A stretch of 64,000 nucleotides of DNA from Todiramphus chloris collaris (lineage: Eukaryota > Chordata > Aves > Coraciiformes > Alcedinidae): the NCBI GenBank assembly GCA_025345505.1, contig JANVCC010000021.1, positions 4,630,255 through 4,694,254 on the forward strand, read 5' to 3'. The notes under the pieces are model-generated. The model worked only from the letters and a program-made list of their open reading frames with translations, was not told where the DNA came from and did not search any database. Positions 63,261 to 64,000 of this stretch are shown here, piece after piece. A program made the position numbers and the translations under genes. Position 1 is the first letter of the stretch. Every line of letters starts with the position of its first letter.

Positions 63261-64000
63261 TTATGCTCAAGGGAGTGGGCTTTTCATCTAGAGCCTTCTT
63301 TTGGAGAAGGCTTTTCCTCACAGAGATGGGAGAAAGATGTAAGAGAGGAGCTCATGACCATGTTATCTCATGGGGCCTACAAGAAAGGGTTCATGCTAAG
63401 TAAAAACCAAGCAATTCTGATGTCATAAATTATACTCATGATCACCTTTGAGACAGGGGAGTCCATCTGCAAGGTTTATAAACTTTGCTAAAATCCTTTA
63501 TTCATAGATCTATCTTAATAGTGGGATACAAACCAGAAGTTTAAAGCAGATATCACTTGAAACAAGGACAGCTGGAGGATATTCAGTGAAATCCCCAACA
63601 CATAACAAGTTTCACCCTGTAACAATGTGCCAAAATACTTAAGTTTTCAGGGATTTTTTTCTATTTTATTAATACTTCATTATGTTACAGAGTTCCCATG
63701 CATATATTTATCTGCCTGTGCTGTAGTCAGCAGTGGATCTTCTCCTGGCTATCCCCAAGCTTGCAGGGATAGTGTACAGCAACTTAGCCTGCGAATATAA
63801 GAGGGAGCACAGAAGAAACTCAAAACCTTCTTTGAAAGGCAATGACCATATTTATTTTTTTTTTGTATTTCCAATGTTTAACAACACAGTCTTCTCATCT
63901 TGGTATTGTCTTCATAATAAATAAACTTTTCTGCTCTTGGTTTTATTCCATGTTGTTCTAAACTTCCATTATTTTACAATTCTGCATGCATGCACCTGCA
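63261..64000. other. Noncoding DNA to window end
   Basis: No gene was seen. The last 360 bp are AT-rich with an AATAAATAAA-type signal near 63917 on the + strand, which could be a chance polyadenylation motif. Confidence 0.4.

Noticed and set aside
1-64000. CRISPR arrays, operons, tRNA or rRNA genes, prophage
   Set aside because: No spaced direct repeats, no compact gene clusters and no tRNA or rRNA motifs were seen; the DNA is vertebrate noncoding.

Overview
This window reads as a gene desert or very large intron from a bird genome. The evidence is vertebrate-type, AT-rich, CpG-poor noncoding DNA with no compact operons and no continuous coding regions. Its interspersed repeats are almost all CR1 LINEs, both very old and younger, including the avian 3' end with its ATTCTATG-type terminal repeat. 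There is also a solo LTR of a kind common in birds, and there are no mammalian SINEs. I cannot place the locus or name a gene with confidence.

Layout. 1-18 kb: mostly unique AT-rich DNA. It holds one candidate 46-codon internal exon (1076-1213, + strand), a possible recursive-splice motif near 2150, a 27-nt alternating purine-pyrimidine tract near 3550, and low-complexity A/C tracts. 18.3-19.8 kb: decayed ancient CR1 pieces, all antisense, one still showing reverse-transcriptase coding sequence. 20.8-21.4 kb: the longest open frame in the window (204 codons), unrecognised. 22-33 kb: unique DNA with a TTTC array, an AAAG array broken by a 10-N assembly gap, GA tracts, and several stretches that look like conserved regulatory DNA. 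The best of these is about 32.8-33.3 kb. 37.1-38.5 kb: an A44 tract, a short CpG island with dense G-runs, and a CpG-retaining block that looks like conserved noncoding DNA. 43-46 kb: a patch dense in overlapping open frames, with three short tandem duplications, a possible spliced exon and a small avian-repeat fragment. 54.7-63.3 kb: the repeat-rich end, with an antisense CR1 tail, a solo LTR, a 0.93-kb sense CR1 with a damaged reverse-transcriptase frame, a GC-rich but CpG-poor patch, and a decayed avian repeat.

No host gene can be assembled from what is visible. If the exon near 1.1 kb is real, much of the window could be intron downstream of it. The candidate regulatory blocks, the CpG island and the possible recursive-splice site would all fit a long developmental-gene landscape, but that is inference. 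I found no convincing new biological system. The most useful leads are the CpG island with its adjacent block at 37.6-38.5 kb, the enhancer-like block at 32.8-33.3 kb, the candidate exon at 1.1 kb and the ORF-dense patch at 43.8-45.7 kb.
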